From: Corynebacterium sp. zg-331
Lineage (GTDB): Bacteria > Actinomycetota > Actinomycetes > Mycobacteriales > Mycobacteriaceae
Assembly (NCBI RefSeq): GCF_014267345.1
Contig: NZ_JACMYD010000005.1
Coordinates: 1 to 64,000 of the forward strand
Direction of reading: 5' to 3'
Length of the DNA: 64,000 nt
The stretch's first letter is position 1. Each line of letters begins with the position of its first letter. Shown here piece after piece: positions 1-8,474 of this stretch. A program made the translations under genes and the position numbers. The notes beneath the pieces are model-generated. The model was not told where the DNA came from. It searched no databases and was given only the letters and a program-made list of their open reading frames with translations.

Positions 1-126
1 AAAGCAGTAGCTCGGTGGATCGAAGTGGTCTACAACCGTCGTAGGCGGCACTCCAAGATCGGGATGATCAGTCCCGTAGAGTTCGAAAACCGGATCAACG
101 ACCAACGACAACAACAAGCAGCTTAA
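1..126 (+). CDS. IS3-family transposase OrfB, C-terminal fragment
   Basis: Partial gene entering from the left edge; 41 codons and a TAA stop are visible. The motif YNRRRRHSKIGMISPVEFE is the typical end of the IS3-family DDE integrase core (rve_3 region). It would catalyse transposition of its own element. Only the tail is visible, so intactness cannot be judged. Confidence 0.85.
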   Translation, partial: KAVARWIEVVYNRRRRHSKIGMISPVEFENRINDQRQQQAA

Positions 127-156
127 CTACGTGTCCACGATTTGCGGGCAACCCCA
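1..156 (+). mobile_element. 3' end of an IS3-family insertion sequence (left part outside window)
   Basis: The first bases encode the C-terminus of an IS3-type transposase. About 30 bp past its stop codon lies the stretch GTGTCCACGATTTGCGGGCA followed by ACCCCA, which looks like an IS3-type terminal inverted repeat reading outward. I place the IS end near 156 because recognisable serine-recombinase codons begin immediately afterwards. The other end of the element is outside the window, so the boundary is inferred. Confidence 0.6.
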
Positions 157-1117
157 GCCGACCTGTGGAGGGTCGATGGATGGCATCTCGGGCACCTCAA
201 AGACCGGTAGCCGCTACTACTCCTGTCTCAACCAGCGTAAGAAGAAGTGCTCAGCCAAGACCGTCCGAAAGAACGAGATCGAGCTGAGAATCGAGGAGAT
301 CGTCGAGTCCTTCCTTCATGAGCCCGAGATGTTGGCCTCACTCGCAGTGAACCTCGCCGACCACTACAAGAAGACCCACGGACGCGGAGACGAGATCCTC
401 AAGGCCCTAGAAGCCCGACGCACGGACGGGGAGATCAAACTCGCCAACTTCGTCAAGGCCATCTCCCAGGTCATCTTCAACGCGAGCACAGCTGAAGCGA
501 TGAACGCTTTGGAGGCACAGAAACAAGAGCTCGACGCTGCCATCCAGGCCGAGCACGTCAAAGCCACCCTCTACGAGGACGAGGCTTCGATTGGCGCGTT
601 CTACAAGAGGTTTGCCGAGGCCACCATGGACACGCCCGAAATCCGCGACCAGCTCTTCGAATACTTCGTAGACAAGATCTTCATCGGACGCGAGCAAATC
701 ATCATCGCGCCCTACTACCACGACAGCGCAGGGCCAATCGAGTTCGAAGAGCTTGAAGAGGCGCTGACCAGCGGACACAGAGCGGGGGAAGTGCGAACCT
801 ACGCTCGAAAGCGAGAGTTCGACGCTTCCCCCTGGAGTGGAGCTAAGGGGGAAGTGACTCGGAACGTGACTACCTGCAAAAATAAGAAATATGAACGCCT
901 CCGTGGGGTTTACGCGGGGTTCTTTACCTGCGAAAACAGAGAAATCACACCCCACGCGCTTGCGGCCCGGGAGCGTCAGAACTCCACCTCCAGACTAGAT
1001 CTGAACCCACCACCCAGCCCCCCGCTTACTCTCCTTCCACTTTTCCCACAACAAATCAATCCCCTTCCCGGCAAGAATATTAAATCCAGAGATAAAGGAC
1101 ATACCCAGAAAAAGTAG
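131..1117 (+). pseudogene. Large serine recombinase, C-terminal remnant truncated by the IS
   Basis: The catalytic N-terminal resolvase domain is absent. From about residue 11 the frame shows the recombinase zinc-ribbon (CGGSMDG, YYSCLNQRKKKCSAKTVRK), then the long helical/coiled-coil C-terminal domain ending in IGREQIIIAPYYHDS. The IS3 end lies directly upstream, so the insertion removed the rest of the gene. Around codon 238 (SGAKG) the frame crosses the left attachment core at 837-850. The sequence after it is prophage DNA that happens to stay open to 1117, so the true remnant probably ends at the core. Serine integrases often end opposite a tRNA gene, and the uninterrupted frame probably once ran antisense into the tRNA-Ala now found at 35193. 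Confidence 0.8.
837..850 (+). repeat. Left attachment core of the first prophage (14-bp direct repeat)
   Basis: GTGGAGCTAAGGGG is identical to 35192-35205, which covers the 3' end of tRNA-Ala (acceptor strand and start of the T-stem). The copy lies inside the serine-recombinase remnant and marks the host/prophage junction distal to the integrase. Two direct repeats TACCTGC(A/G)AAAA at 871-882 and 925-936, just inside the prophage, could be integrase arm sites. Confidence 0.8.
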
Positions 1118-1465
1118 CGAAAAAACAAACGAAGCCTTAAGAAATCCCCACTCGCTAAACGCATAAACCATAATCGCAATCAGAAACATGAACGCCATTA
1201 GCCCGCTCATCAATAGGGGAAATATAACTAGACCACTATCAAGATTAAGCCAATCAAACCTCCCCTTTATCTCCCTACGCCTCTTTCCATCCACCACCGA
1301 TTGAAGATCCTCCACATCCCCTTCCATACTATCTACCCAACGCTGGTGTGCATCTATCACATCAATCTGTGACCTCTTTCGAGAAACCGCAAAGAAAGTT
1401 CCTACCAAAGCAGCAATCACTGGCCCTGCCGTCGAAATAATTGCTATGATTACCTGTTCAGACAT
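995..1465 (-). CDS. Hypothetical membrane protein at prophage end
   Basis: 156 residues, not recognised. An N-terminal hydrophobic segment (residues about 5-25) is followed by a charged helical stretch (about 28-70) and two further transmembrane segments (about 78-100 and 108-130). Codon use is clearly more AT-rich than in the late genes next door. It lies beyond the lysis-operon terminator and next to the attachment site, the usual place for a lysogenic-conversion (moron) gene. Function is unknown. Confidence 0.65.
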   Translation of the reverse strand: MSEQVIIAIISTAGPVIAALVGTFFAVSRKRSQIDVIDAHQRWVDSMEGDVEDLQSVVDGKRRREIKGRFDWLNLDSGLVIFPLLMSGLMAFMFLIAIMVYAFSEWGFLKASFVFSLLFLGMSFISGFNILAGKGIDLLWEKWKESKRGAGWWVQI

Positions 1466-1526
1466 CCCTTTACTTTCTTTCCTATATGTTGAGCTTCAAC
1501 CTCCCTCATTATAATCACGCCTGCGC

Positions 1527-1570
1527 ACAAAAATAAGGCCCCGCCCCAAGAAAAAAAGGGGCGAGGGGCC
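1527..1570 (-). terminator. Rho-independent terminator of the late/lysis operon
   Basis: On the minus strand a GC-rich stem (arms GGCCCCTCGCCCC and GGGGCGGGGCC, one bulge) closes a T-rich loop and is followed by TTATTTTT. It lies about 20 bp after the last lysis gene, whose stop is at 1588. Confidence 0.75.
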
Positions 1571-1587
1571 ACAACCTCATATCACCA

Positions 1588-1947
1588 CTACTTCACGTCC
1601 TCCCGCAGTACCTCCGGCACCGGCGGGCGGCGGGCCACCGGCACCAGGGGATAGAGCACCACGATGTAGTCCACGGCCACGCGGTAGCGCTCCCGCAGCG
1701 CGGCCTCCTCCCCCTCCATCCGGGCTAGATCCCGCCGCAGCTGCTCATACTCCGCCTGCAACGCCCTCAGCTGCGACCGGAGCTCGGAGTTTTCCGCCCA
1801 CAGCTCCTTGCGCAGCCCCTCCAGGTCATGCACAAGGGACTGATACTGGGAAGCCGCAGTCTCCTCCTGGGCGGAGTGGCGCTGCCACAGGCCCACCATC
1901 AGCCCCGACGCGGCGGTCACCACAGCGATAATCAGGCCCTCAGGCAT
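1588..1947 (-). CDS. Membrane-anchored coiled-coil lysis accessory protein (spanin-like?)
   Basis: 119 residues from the ATG at 1947, which follows closely on the upstream stop (8-bp overlap). An N-terminal transmembrane segment (residues 3-20) is followed by a long coiled coil (about 30-90) and a conserved tail VDYIVVLYPLVPVARRPPVP. The second prophage has a homologue at 63069-63428 in the same position with nearly the same tail. An anchored coiled coil after the holin suggests a role in the last step of lysis, comparable to spanins. That is inference from topology and position only. Confidence 0.7.
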   Translation of the reverse strand: MPEGLIIAVVTAASGLMVGLWQRHSAQEETAASQYQSLVHDLEGLRKELWAENSELRSQLRALQAEYEQLRRDLARMEGEEAALRERYRVAVDYIVVLYPLVPVARRPPVPEVLREDVK

Positions 1948-2389
1948 CACGGTGGGCCACCTCCTCAACGACTGCCGGGTCCCCGCGCCCAAAAGCCCAG
2001 GTCCCGAGCGCTGCGACGGTGATGTAGCTCAGCGCGGTGACATACCCGCGATCCGAGGCGCCGGCCGCCCAGGCCGCGATGTAGATCCCGCCCCACATCG
2101 TATGCAGCGCCACCAGGACCCCGGTGACCACCGGCAAAGCCCGTCGTATGCGACCGGCCACACAGATCATGGCCATCACCCCGGCTCCTAGCCACAGGCC
2201 CGACCACGACCACAGCGGCAGGTAATGCTCCAGGGCGGGAATACGATGACCCTCGGGGATCACGGCAGGCAGGTAGCAGATCCCACGGATCAGCGCGGTG
2301 ACCCCGAGGATGACCTCCCCCGCCCACACCGACCGTAGCCACACCCGCACACGCGGACTCATCGACGCCGCCATGCTAGTGCTGCTCAT
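1940..2389 (-). CDS. Four-TM lysis-cassette membrane protein
   Basis: 149 residues with about four hydrophobic segments (about 22-38, 58-78, 84-106, 114-133) and the motif RGICYLPAVIPEGHRIPALE. The second prophage encodes a relative at 63432-63839 (YLPTAVPADYRIPALE). The start at 2389 overlaps the holin 3' end; an alternative ATG at 2374 would begin right after the holin stop. A second holin or holin regulator is possible, but no function is established. Confidence 0.7.
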   Translation of the reverse strand: MSSTSMAASMSPRVRVWLRSVWAGEVILGVTALIRGICYLPAVIPEGHRIPALEHYLPLWSWSGLWLGAGVMAMICVAGRIRRALPVVTGVLVALHTMWGGIYIAAWAAGASDRGYVTALSYITVAALGTWAFGRGDPAVVEEVAHRDA

Positions 2390-2705
2390 CGGGGGACAAT
2401 GCTAAATCCCCACGGGTCTGATCGACCACATCCTCCACCGGAACCGGAGCTGCGGCCTCCAAGCGCGGCGCCATCGACGGAGTAATCGCCCCCGGGGTCG
2501 CAGCATGCACGACCACCTGAAGCACACCGACAACCACGGCGATGGCCACCGCCGCCACCGGAGGCCAATCCGTGGCCTGCGCGGCCACGATATTGACCAT
2601 CTGAAGGATCGTGCCAGCCGTCGCAGCGATCGTGTCTTTTCGGCGAGCAAACCACGGCTGTTCCTCCAGCGCGGCCGCCACTGCCTGCGAAATCGTCACA
2701 TCCAT
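2376..2705 (-). CDS. Phage holin-like protein
   Basis: 109 residues. A polar N-terminus (PWFARRKDT) precedes two hydrophobic segments (about 24-44 and 48-68), and the C-terminus is charged. This matches two-TM class II holins that let endolysin cross the membrane. It lies between the endolysin gene and two other small membrane proteins. The tract HAATPGAITPSMAPRLE is typical of actinophage holin-like proteins. The exact holin family is uncertain. Confidence 0.7.
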   Translation of the reverse strand: MDVTISQAVAAALEEQPWFARRKDTIAATAGTILQMVNIVAAQATDWPPVAAVAIAVVVGVLQVVVHAATPGAITPSMAPRLEAAAPVPVEDVVDQTRGDLALSPDEQH

Positions 2706-2725
2706 CTCAAAGTCCTTTCTTGTTG

Positions 2726-3556
2726 CTACTTCTTCTCGGCCCGGTCCGCCGCAATGGCCTCAGCGATGACCTGGTCGGCATCCACACCGACCTTCTCCGC
2801 GATGGCCTTGACCACCTGGAGCATCGACCAGGTATTAAGGTCCTGTACGGCCATCAGCGCCCGCGGGTGAAATTTGACCTTGGGGTTGACCGCTGAGGTG
2901 ATCGGCTGATCCCAGCTGGCGATCACGTCCCGGGTGGCCTGCGCGGCTAGTTTCGTGTCGTTGAGGGCCGCCTCGTGCACCGCGTTAAACGGCACCGAGC
3001 GCGGGCTTATCGAGATAATCGGGGCGGCGGCGTGCTTCGGGCCCTGGGCCTCACGCACATACCCCAGGAAAACGTCCCAGGGGAAGTTCGGGCCGGGGTC
3101 GGTGTGGTCCGTCCCGCCCCATGCGCGGGTCGCATCGTGGGTCGTGATCCCCGGCAGCCCGCCCACGCCAACTTGTTTGACTGGCCAGTCATACCGCGAG
3201 CACCAGTAGGCGACCACCTCTGCCCCGGCGCGCAGCATCTTTTCCTGGGCTAGCCACTGCGCGCGGCTGTAGTGCGCCCGGAACACGAAGCTAATATGCA
3301 ACAGCAAATTATTGCCCTGGTTGCCGCTCGACCAGGTGATCCAGTCATCGGTGTTTTCCCGCAGGCGCGTACCTGCGGAGTCCACCAGCATGTGGTAGCT
3401 GCCGGACTGGGAGCGGATCTGGTAGTCGGCCACAGCGGACGCGGGGGTACCGGGATCGTTCTCCGTGGTGTGGATACACACTCCCCGCAGGGCGCCGACA
3501 GGGCGCGGGCCGCCGAAAGAAAATCTCGGCGACCAATCAACATCAAAATAGGACAT
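2726..3556 (-). CDS. Endolysin, N-acetylmuramoyl-L-alanine amidase (amidase_2 type)
   Basis: 276 residues from the ATG at 3556, chosen for the strong ribosome-binding site GGGAGGTAA 5 bp upstream. The N-terminal 160 residues show an amidase_2/PGRP-like fold: the first zinc histidine in VCIHTTEND, and later THDATRAWGGTDHTDPGPNF with the second histidine and substrate loop. The C-terminal 100 residues are helical and probably bind the cell wall. It would cut the amide bond between muramic acid and L-alanine of host peptidoglycan. It sits directly upstream of the holin. Confidence 0.88.
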   Translation of the reverse strand: MSYFDVDWSPRFSFGGPRPVGALRGVCIHTTENDPGTPASAVADYQIRSQSGSYHMLVDSAGTRLRENTDDWITWSSGNQGNNLLLHISFVFRAHYSRAQWLAQEKMLRAGAEVVAYWCSRYDWPVKQVGVGGLPGITTHDATRAWGGTDHTDPGPNFPWDVFLGYVREAQGPKHAAAPIISISPRSVPFNAVHEAALNDTKLAAQATRDVIASWDQPITSAVNPKVKFHPRALMAVQDLNTWSMLQVVKAIAEKVGVDADQVIAEAIAADRAEKK

Positions 3557-3587
3557 GGTTTTACCTCCCATGCGTCGGTGAATTTCC

Positions 3588-5654
3588 TTAGCTTTCCGGC
3601 CACCCTTGCGCGGTCATATATACAGCCGTTCCGTGTACGAGATTGGACGCACTTGGAGCGCGCTCAACAAATATCTTCCTGCGTGAACGGTCAATATTTA
3701 TCAAGACTACCCCTACTGGATCGGACAGCCATGTTACTGGGGCATAGCACGGCTCCACTACCGGCAGAAATCCAGCCGGAATAACCGCAGGGATGGAGCT
3801 GCCTCCATTATGCACCTTTACCGTCACCATATTTCCGATTCGGTAAAATGTTGCCCACCCGGATTCTACTGTCAGCATACGCGGGGAAGATATGCCCTTT
3901 TGTATCATATCAAGGACGTATGGACTTAGCCCTGATATTCCATCGGTGCTGTGCGTGTGATTCACCGGGGCGGCCTTTTTTACCTCATCATCGACATACT
4001 TCTTCGTTGCAACAGACCCGCCTGTTTTGGGGGGTTTCGCACACAGGTTACCGGAGTTATCGAGACGCACCAGGCGATTGGCGTATGTCGCGGATTGTGA
4101 CGCGGCCTCCGCATCCACCGCATCGGTAATATCCGCACTGACGTGCTTATGTATCTTAGCAGCCTTGGCTTCCAGGGCTGTAGCGTCAGCCTTTTTGGCA
4201 ACCTCACGATCTACATAACCTTTATTCGTCAGCGCAGAATCATCTGTTGGGGTTCCGTGCTGGATAATCCCATTTGGGCTATTGGAGGTAATTTTCCCCT
4301 TTTGGGAATCCATTACAATGGTTGTACTTAGCCCCATAACCCCAGAACTCGGGATACGGACCAATTTTCCACCGTCACCCGTGAGTCCGTCTACCGCGTC
4401 GGTAATGTCCGCGCTCACATGCGTATGCACTTTATCTGCCTTAGTACCCAGGGCCGCGATATCCGCCTTGGCATCTATTTTATCTGTCAGCCGAGATTCA
4501 ACCGCGTTATCCTGGTCATTGACAAATTTCCTATTGACAGCGTCATTGGGCTGAAAGTTCGTCCCGCCCAGATATATTCGCCCGTCTGGATACACATAAA
4601 TCCGACTTCGCACATTGAGGTCACCACCACTATCGGCGGCGAGAAGTTTCCCCTGATTGCCTTTATTGACAACACTCGTCGAGTCGGTAATATCCGCACT
4701 TACATGCTTATGCGCCTTGTCCGCCTTGGCCCCCAGACCTTCTGCCACCTCCGCCTTGGTAGCCTTGGCGTCGATGTCCGCGCGGACCTCGGGGGAAATC
4801 CCCGACACCGCCGTGGAGGCCGCCTGCTCAGCGCGATCAGCCTCCCCTGATGCGCGGGTGGCCTGCTCCCCAGCGCGCTGCGCAGCAGCATCCGCGGCGG
4901 TGCGCGCGGCGGTGACAGCCTCGGCGGTACCGATACGATCCGCACCCGCAACCGCCCGGCGTGCCGCCTCTTCCGAGCGATCCGCTTCCTGCGCGGCGCG
5001 AGTGATCTGCCCGGCGGTCTCAGTGGCGGACCTACCCGCCTGCGTAGCCGAGTTTTCCGCATCACGGGCAGCCCCCTCCGCCGCAGATTGCCCTTGCATG
5101 GCACGGGTAGCTGCCTGCCCCGCACTCGTAGCAGACGTGCCCGCCGTGGAGGCCGCCTGCTGCGCACGCTGCGCCGCCCCGTCAGCCTCGGTCGCGGACC
5201 GCCCCGCCTGAGTCGCAGACGCGGCAGCCTGATCCCGCAGCGCAGTCGCACCATCCCTAGCGGCCTTAGCCTGAGTAGCGGCAGTACGAGCCTCATCACG
5301 GGAGGCCTCTGCTCGGCGGGCGGCTGTTTCGGCTTTAGCTTGGGTTTTTTGTACTTCGGAGATGACTTCAGGTTCCCAGGTGTAGACCTTGCTGAGAAGA
5401 TCAGTGAAGTTCACATCACTGTCGGGGATAGTCACAACGAGGTCATGAGCGATGTTGTTTCCGGTGATTGTGAATCGTGTGGGGCCAGGAGCAAGGTTGT
5501 CGAAGGTGAACTGGCCCTGGGTGATCCGAGTGGTGCGGCGTTCGCTGGTGATAGCGACTTTTCCTGCGGGGCGGAGGTCTACGGACCAGGCGGTGATAGT
5601 GCCTTCGGTAGGCATTCCGTCGGTGGCTTTGAGGGTGCCGGTGATGCGGGACAT
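3588..5654 (-). CDS. Tail fibre / receptor-binding protein with HxH repeats
   Basis: 688 residues from ATG 5654 (AAGGAAA upstream). Layout: a small beta-type N-terminal domain (about 1-85), a very alanine-rich heptad coiled coil (about 90-290), then a shaft with repeated motifs HKHVSADITD, HTHVSADITD, HKHVSADITD and NHTHSTDGISG, and a C-terminal beta domain ending TAQGWPES. HxH pairs in trimeric fibres such as T4 gp37 bind iron along the axis; a similar role is inferred here. Codon use becomes noticeably AT-richer in the C-terminal half (3600-4700), which suggests the receptor-binding part was exchanged horizontally. Confidence 0.85.
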   Translation of the reverse strand: MSRITGTLKATDGMPTEGTITAWSVDLRPAGKVAITSERRTTRITQGQFTFDNLAPGPTRFTITGNNIAHDLVVTIPDSDVNFTDLLSKVYTWEPEVISEVQKTQAKAETAARRAEASRDEARTAATQAKAARDGATALRDQAAASATQAGRSATEADGAAQRAQQAASTAGTSATSAGQAATRAMQGQSAAEGAARDAENSATQAGRSATETAGQITRAAQEADRSEEAARRAVAGADRIGTAEAVTAARTAADAAAQRAGEQATRASGEADRAEQAASTAVSGISPEVRADIDAKATKAEVAEGLGAKADKAHKHVSADITDSTSVVNKGNQGKLLAADSGGDLNVRSRIYVYPDGRIYLGGTNFQPNDAVNRKFVNDQDNAVESRLTDKIDAKADIAALGTKADKVHTHVSADITDAVDGLTGDGGKLVRIPSSGVMGLSTTIVMDSQKGKITSNSPNGIIQHGTPTDDSALTNKGYVDREVAKKADATALEAKAAKIHKHVSADITDAVDAEAASQSATYANRLVRLDNSGNLCAKPPKTGGSVATKKYVDDEVKKAAPVNHTHSTDGISGLSPYVLDMIQKGISSPRMLTVESGWATFYRIGNMVTVKVHNGGSSIPAVIPAGFLPVVEPCYAPVTWLSDPVGVVLINIDRSRRKIFVERAPSASNLVHGTAVYMTAQGWPES

Positions 5655-5664
5655 AGGCGTTTCC

Positions 5665-6456
5665 TTACTGTTCGTCTGCGGGGCGGGGGCCTTGGATTGG
5701 GTCAGGGGGAGTTTGTGATTCCTCGGCACCAGTAGCGCCGTCTTCCCCTCTGCTTATGTGCTGGACGACGAGGCGGTTCCATGCTGGGCCGCCGAGGATG
5801 GTGCGGCCTACGCCTAGGGAGGTGAGCTCGACCTGGACGAGGTATCCAGGTGATGGTACGACGACGGAGGACACCAGGGTTTGCGTGAGACGGCTACTGG
5901 ATGTCACGGTCGCACGCTGTACGGAGTAGATGCCACCCTGGGGATTTTTGACCACTACCCGCCATTCCATACGGCCGGTGACGATGATCGCGGCATCCGC
6001 TGTCAGCTGGGCTCGGATGTCCCAGAGGCCCTGGTCATCTAGCCGAATACCGTTAGCGTCTAGGTGGCAGCCGCGCATGGGGCCGATTTGGGTACGAAAT
6101 GGCATGACCCCCGTGACATCGAATCCTGAGAGGTTGCCCATGTAAGCGCTGCCGTAGTCCAGTAGCGGGGAGAGCAGATCCGTGCGTCGAGTCAGGGCTT
6201 CCTGGCCATCACGGTAATCTTGGCCTGCGCGCCCGATAGGGGCGAACCAGCTGGTGGGATCGAAGATTCCTCTAAGGGCTTGACCGATGCCGGTGAGCAT
6301 TCCACGTAGGCCTTCGGCTACATGTTGGGATCCAGTGGTGTGGCGAATACGGATGAGGTCTTTAACTGACGCTTCGGTGACATCCTGAAGGCGAGCCAGA
6401 GTAGCGGCGGTGTCTACGCCTTCGGGGACAGGCTTTTGCTTGGGGACGATGCTCAC
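5665..6456 (-). CDS. Minor tail protein
   Basis: 263 residues; the GTG start overlaps the upstream stop (GTGA). A helical N-terminal half is followed by a beta-rich part (about 100-235) and a low-complexity proline-rich end. It lies between a tail-hub-type protein gene and the tail fibre gene, so a baseplate or fibre-connecting role is likely. I do not recognise a named family. Confidence 0.7.
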   Translation of the reverse strand: MSIVPKQKPVPEGVDTAATLARLQDVTEASVKDLIRIRHTTGSQHVAEGLRGMLTGIGQALRGIFDPTSWFAPIGRAGQDYRDGQEALTRRTDLLSPLLDYGSAYMGNLSGFDVTGVMPFRTQIGPMRGCHLDANGIRLDDQGLWDIRAQLTADAAIIVTGRMEWRVVVKNPQGGIYSVQRATVTSSSRLTQTLVSSVVVPSPGYLVQVELTSLGVGRTILGGPAWNRLVVQHISRGEDGATGAEESQTPPDPIQGPRPADEQ

Positions 6457-6812
6457 AGGGCCTCTCCTTCGTCCGGGTCGTTGGTGGTGAGTCTGCGGCG
6501 CAGCTCCTCGCGCGCGGCAGGACTAAGCGCGGTGAGTACCTCGTCGATCTCGTCGCCCTGGGGTGGGTGATCCTCCCACCTACCGGAGGATTGCTCCCAC
6601 AGGGCATCACTGGCAGGCGGGTGATACCAGCGCTGCTGGGCTGTAGGGTCATGGCGGAAACCACAGGCATACAGGTGCGCGGAGAGGTCCTCCATCATCG
6701 GGCGCGGGAGGAGTAACGGCGCTCCGATTTTTCCGCCCATCGACACCAGGGCCCACAGCAGGTGCTCGCGGGGATTATCCATATCCATCTGAGGTTGCAG
6801 CGGTATAGCCAT
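6453..6812 (-). CDS. Small phage tail-region protein (DUF2744-like)
   Basis: 119 residues. The segment HLLWALVSMGGKIGAPLLLP followed by a conserved HLYACGFRHD and a tryptophan-rich loop resembles the actinophage gene-29-type family (DUF2744). It is translationally coupled to its downstream neighbour. No biochemical role is known to me. Confidence 0.6.
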   Translation of the reverse strand: MAIPLQPQMDMDNPREHLLWALVSMGGKIGAPLLLPRPMMEDLSAHLYACGFRHDPTAQQRWYHPPASDALWEQSSGRWEDHPPQGDEIDEVLTALSPAAREELRRRLTTNDPDEGEAL

Positions 6813-8471
6813 TTAGACCACTCCTATATCGTGTAGTGCATCCGTGAGGCCACGGATCTTGCTCAGCGCATACTCCAACGGGTCTTGATCCACCGCCAGA
6901 TCACCTAGTGTGATGTCCCACTGGTGCGGAGTCTCCGCATCCCATGCCAGACTCAGTGCTGAGACCCGCTCGACAACGACCTGACCATCAGGAGCACCCG
7001 GTATCTGGCCACCTACACGGTCACCTAGCCAGAAGTGCCCTCGGCCACGCTCCCCCACCAGGTACGGTGCCCCATCGCCGACCTTCATCGTGTGGCTCGT
7101 GCGCTGCCTCGACCTATAAAACCCGGCGCGCAGAGCCATGACAGCGCTCAGGGTGTAGGCCTTGTCGGCACCGTCTTCGAAGTTCTCGTAGTAGTGGGAC
7201 CATCCGAGGCTGCGAGTTCTGAGGGGTGATTTGAGGGATTGGAAGGCCAGCAGGACGTCGGAGTAGAGGGGTTGGAGGATGGTGTCGAGGGGGCCGCCGA
7301 GGTTGGGGATGAAGGGGATGAAGGCGGAGAGGAGGGCCGGGCCCATTTGGATGGCGGCGGAGATGCCTTCATTGATGCCGGGCATGGAGGAGCCACCGAC
7401 GGTGATTTGTCCGACGGTGGCGGGTTGCCAGGTGAAGCTGGTGGTTTCGGCGGTGTTGGTTCCTTGTTCGGTATCGGTGCGGTAGACCACCCAGGGTTGG
7501 GAGGGGACGACACCGAGGAAGCCGGGGATGGTGTATTGGTCGGTGAGGGTGACTTTTTCGAGGGCGAATCGGGTTTCGTCGATGAGGTTTTCGGCGATGT
7601 CTACGCCGGTGCGGATGAGGCCACCGGCGATGGTGCCGCCGATGGCGGTTTCTTCGAACCACCCGGACTTGTCCTCGATGTCGATGATGAGTTGCCCGTT
7701 GCGGTTGAGGTTTGCTCCTGGCCAGGGTTGGGGGTCGCCGATAAGCCAGCGGCGGCAGGTGACCATGAGCTGGCCGTCCTCCAGAGTGGGGGTGGCCATA
7801 TCTGCCCAGGTTTTAAAACGGGAGTTGATGATCGTCCATTGGGAGTCATCGAGGAGCAGGGAACTGGGCTGAACCAGGATGGGCCAGTCCCTGTAGTTCA
7901 GGGATTGGACCCAGGAGCGAAAGTCCAGGGGGTCATCGGGCAGTCTCCAGAGGTTTCCTTGTAGGCGGAAGAGATTGAGGAACAGGGCGCATTTCAGGGT
8001 CCAGATGGCAGGTCCTGCCAGGAGGAAGGTTTTGGGGAATTGCACGGCAGCAGGGGTAAAGGGGTTGGGCCAGACCTGGATGTGGCGTAGCTCCTCAAAA
8101 TCATGGAGGAACGTGAGCGTGGTGGTACGTAGCCCCATGTCATCTTGGGAGGTGGTGACTTCGCTGAGGCGGCCCGACCAGCGGGCCCCGTCTTTGTCCA
8201 CGGTGATGTGGATGTTTTGGGTGCGGCGCTTCCAGTACTGGGCTACCCAGCGGGCAAGGTGATGCTCGGCGGGGAGTTCCACCGTGCCGGTGCCAGTGTC
8301 GTTGAGCTTCCACTCAAAGGAGGCGGCATATTCCCCGGAGATGCGGCCGCGAAGTTCCCAGGCAGCATCCCACAGGCGCACCAGCGGCGGCTCGCGGCGA
8401 GTGCGGGCACGCCCGGCGCGCTGGGACATGGCGGTGTCCCAGATGCGGTCGAGTTCTTGGGTGGTGGACAT
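6813..8471 (-). CDS. Phage tail hub/baseplate protein (Gp37-like)
   Basis: 552 residues. The opening WELRGRISGEYAASFEWKLN followed by GTGTVELPAEHHLARWV matches the siphovirus Gp37-like tail protein family (ReqiPepy6 Gp37-type) common in actinophages. It follows the distal-tail gene with a 3-bp gap and probably forms part of the tail-tip hub that contacts the fibre. The low-complexity part around residues 330-400 is a poorly conserved loop. Confidence 0.75.
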   Translation of the reverse strand: MSTTQELDRIWDTAMSQRAGRARTRREPPLVRLWDAAWELRGRISGEYAASFEWKLNDTGTGTVELPAEHHLARWVAQYWKRRTQNIHITVDKDGARWSGRLSEVTTSQDDMGLRTTTLTFLHDFEELRHIQVWPNPFTPAAVQFPKTFLLAGPAIWTLKCALFLNLFRLQGNLWRLPDDPLDFRSWVQSLNYRDWPILVQPSSLLLDDSQWTIINSRFKTWADMATPTLEDGQLMVTCRRWLIGDPQPWPGANLNRNGQLIIDIEDKSGWFEETAIGGTIAGGLIRTGVDIAENLIDETRFALEKVTLTDQYTIPGFLGVVPSQPWVVYRTDTEQGTNTAETTSFTWQPATVGQITVGGSSMPGINEGISAAIQMGPALLSAFIPFIPNLGGPLDTILQPLYSDVLLAFQSLKSPLRTRSLGWSHYYENFEDGADKAYTLSAVMALRAGFYRSRQRTSHTMKVGDGAPYLVGERGRGHFWLGDRVGGQIPGAPDGQVVVERVSALSLAWDAETPHQWDITLGDLAVDQDPLEYALSKIRGLTDALHDIGVV

Positions 8472-8474
8472 GAG

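Noticed and set aside
7239-7964. 241-codon glycine/valine-rich plus-strand ORF in the tail region
   Set aside because: Antisense shadow of the Gp37-like tail protein; composition is repetitive GVEGDG without structure.
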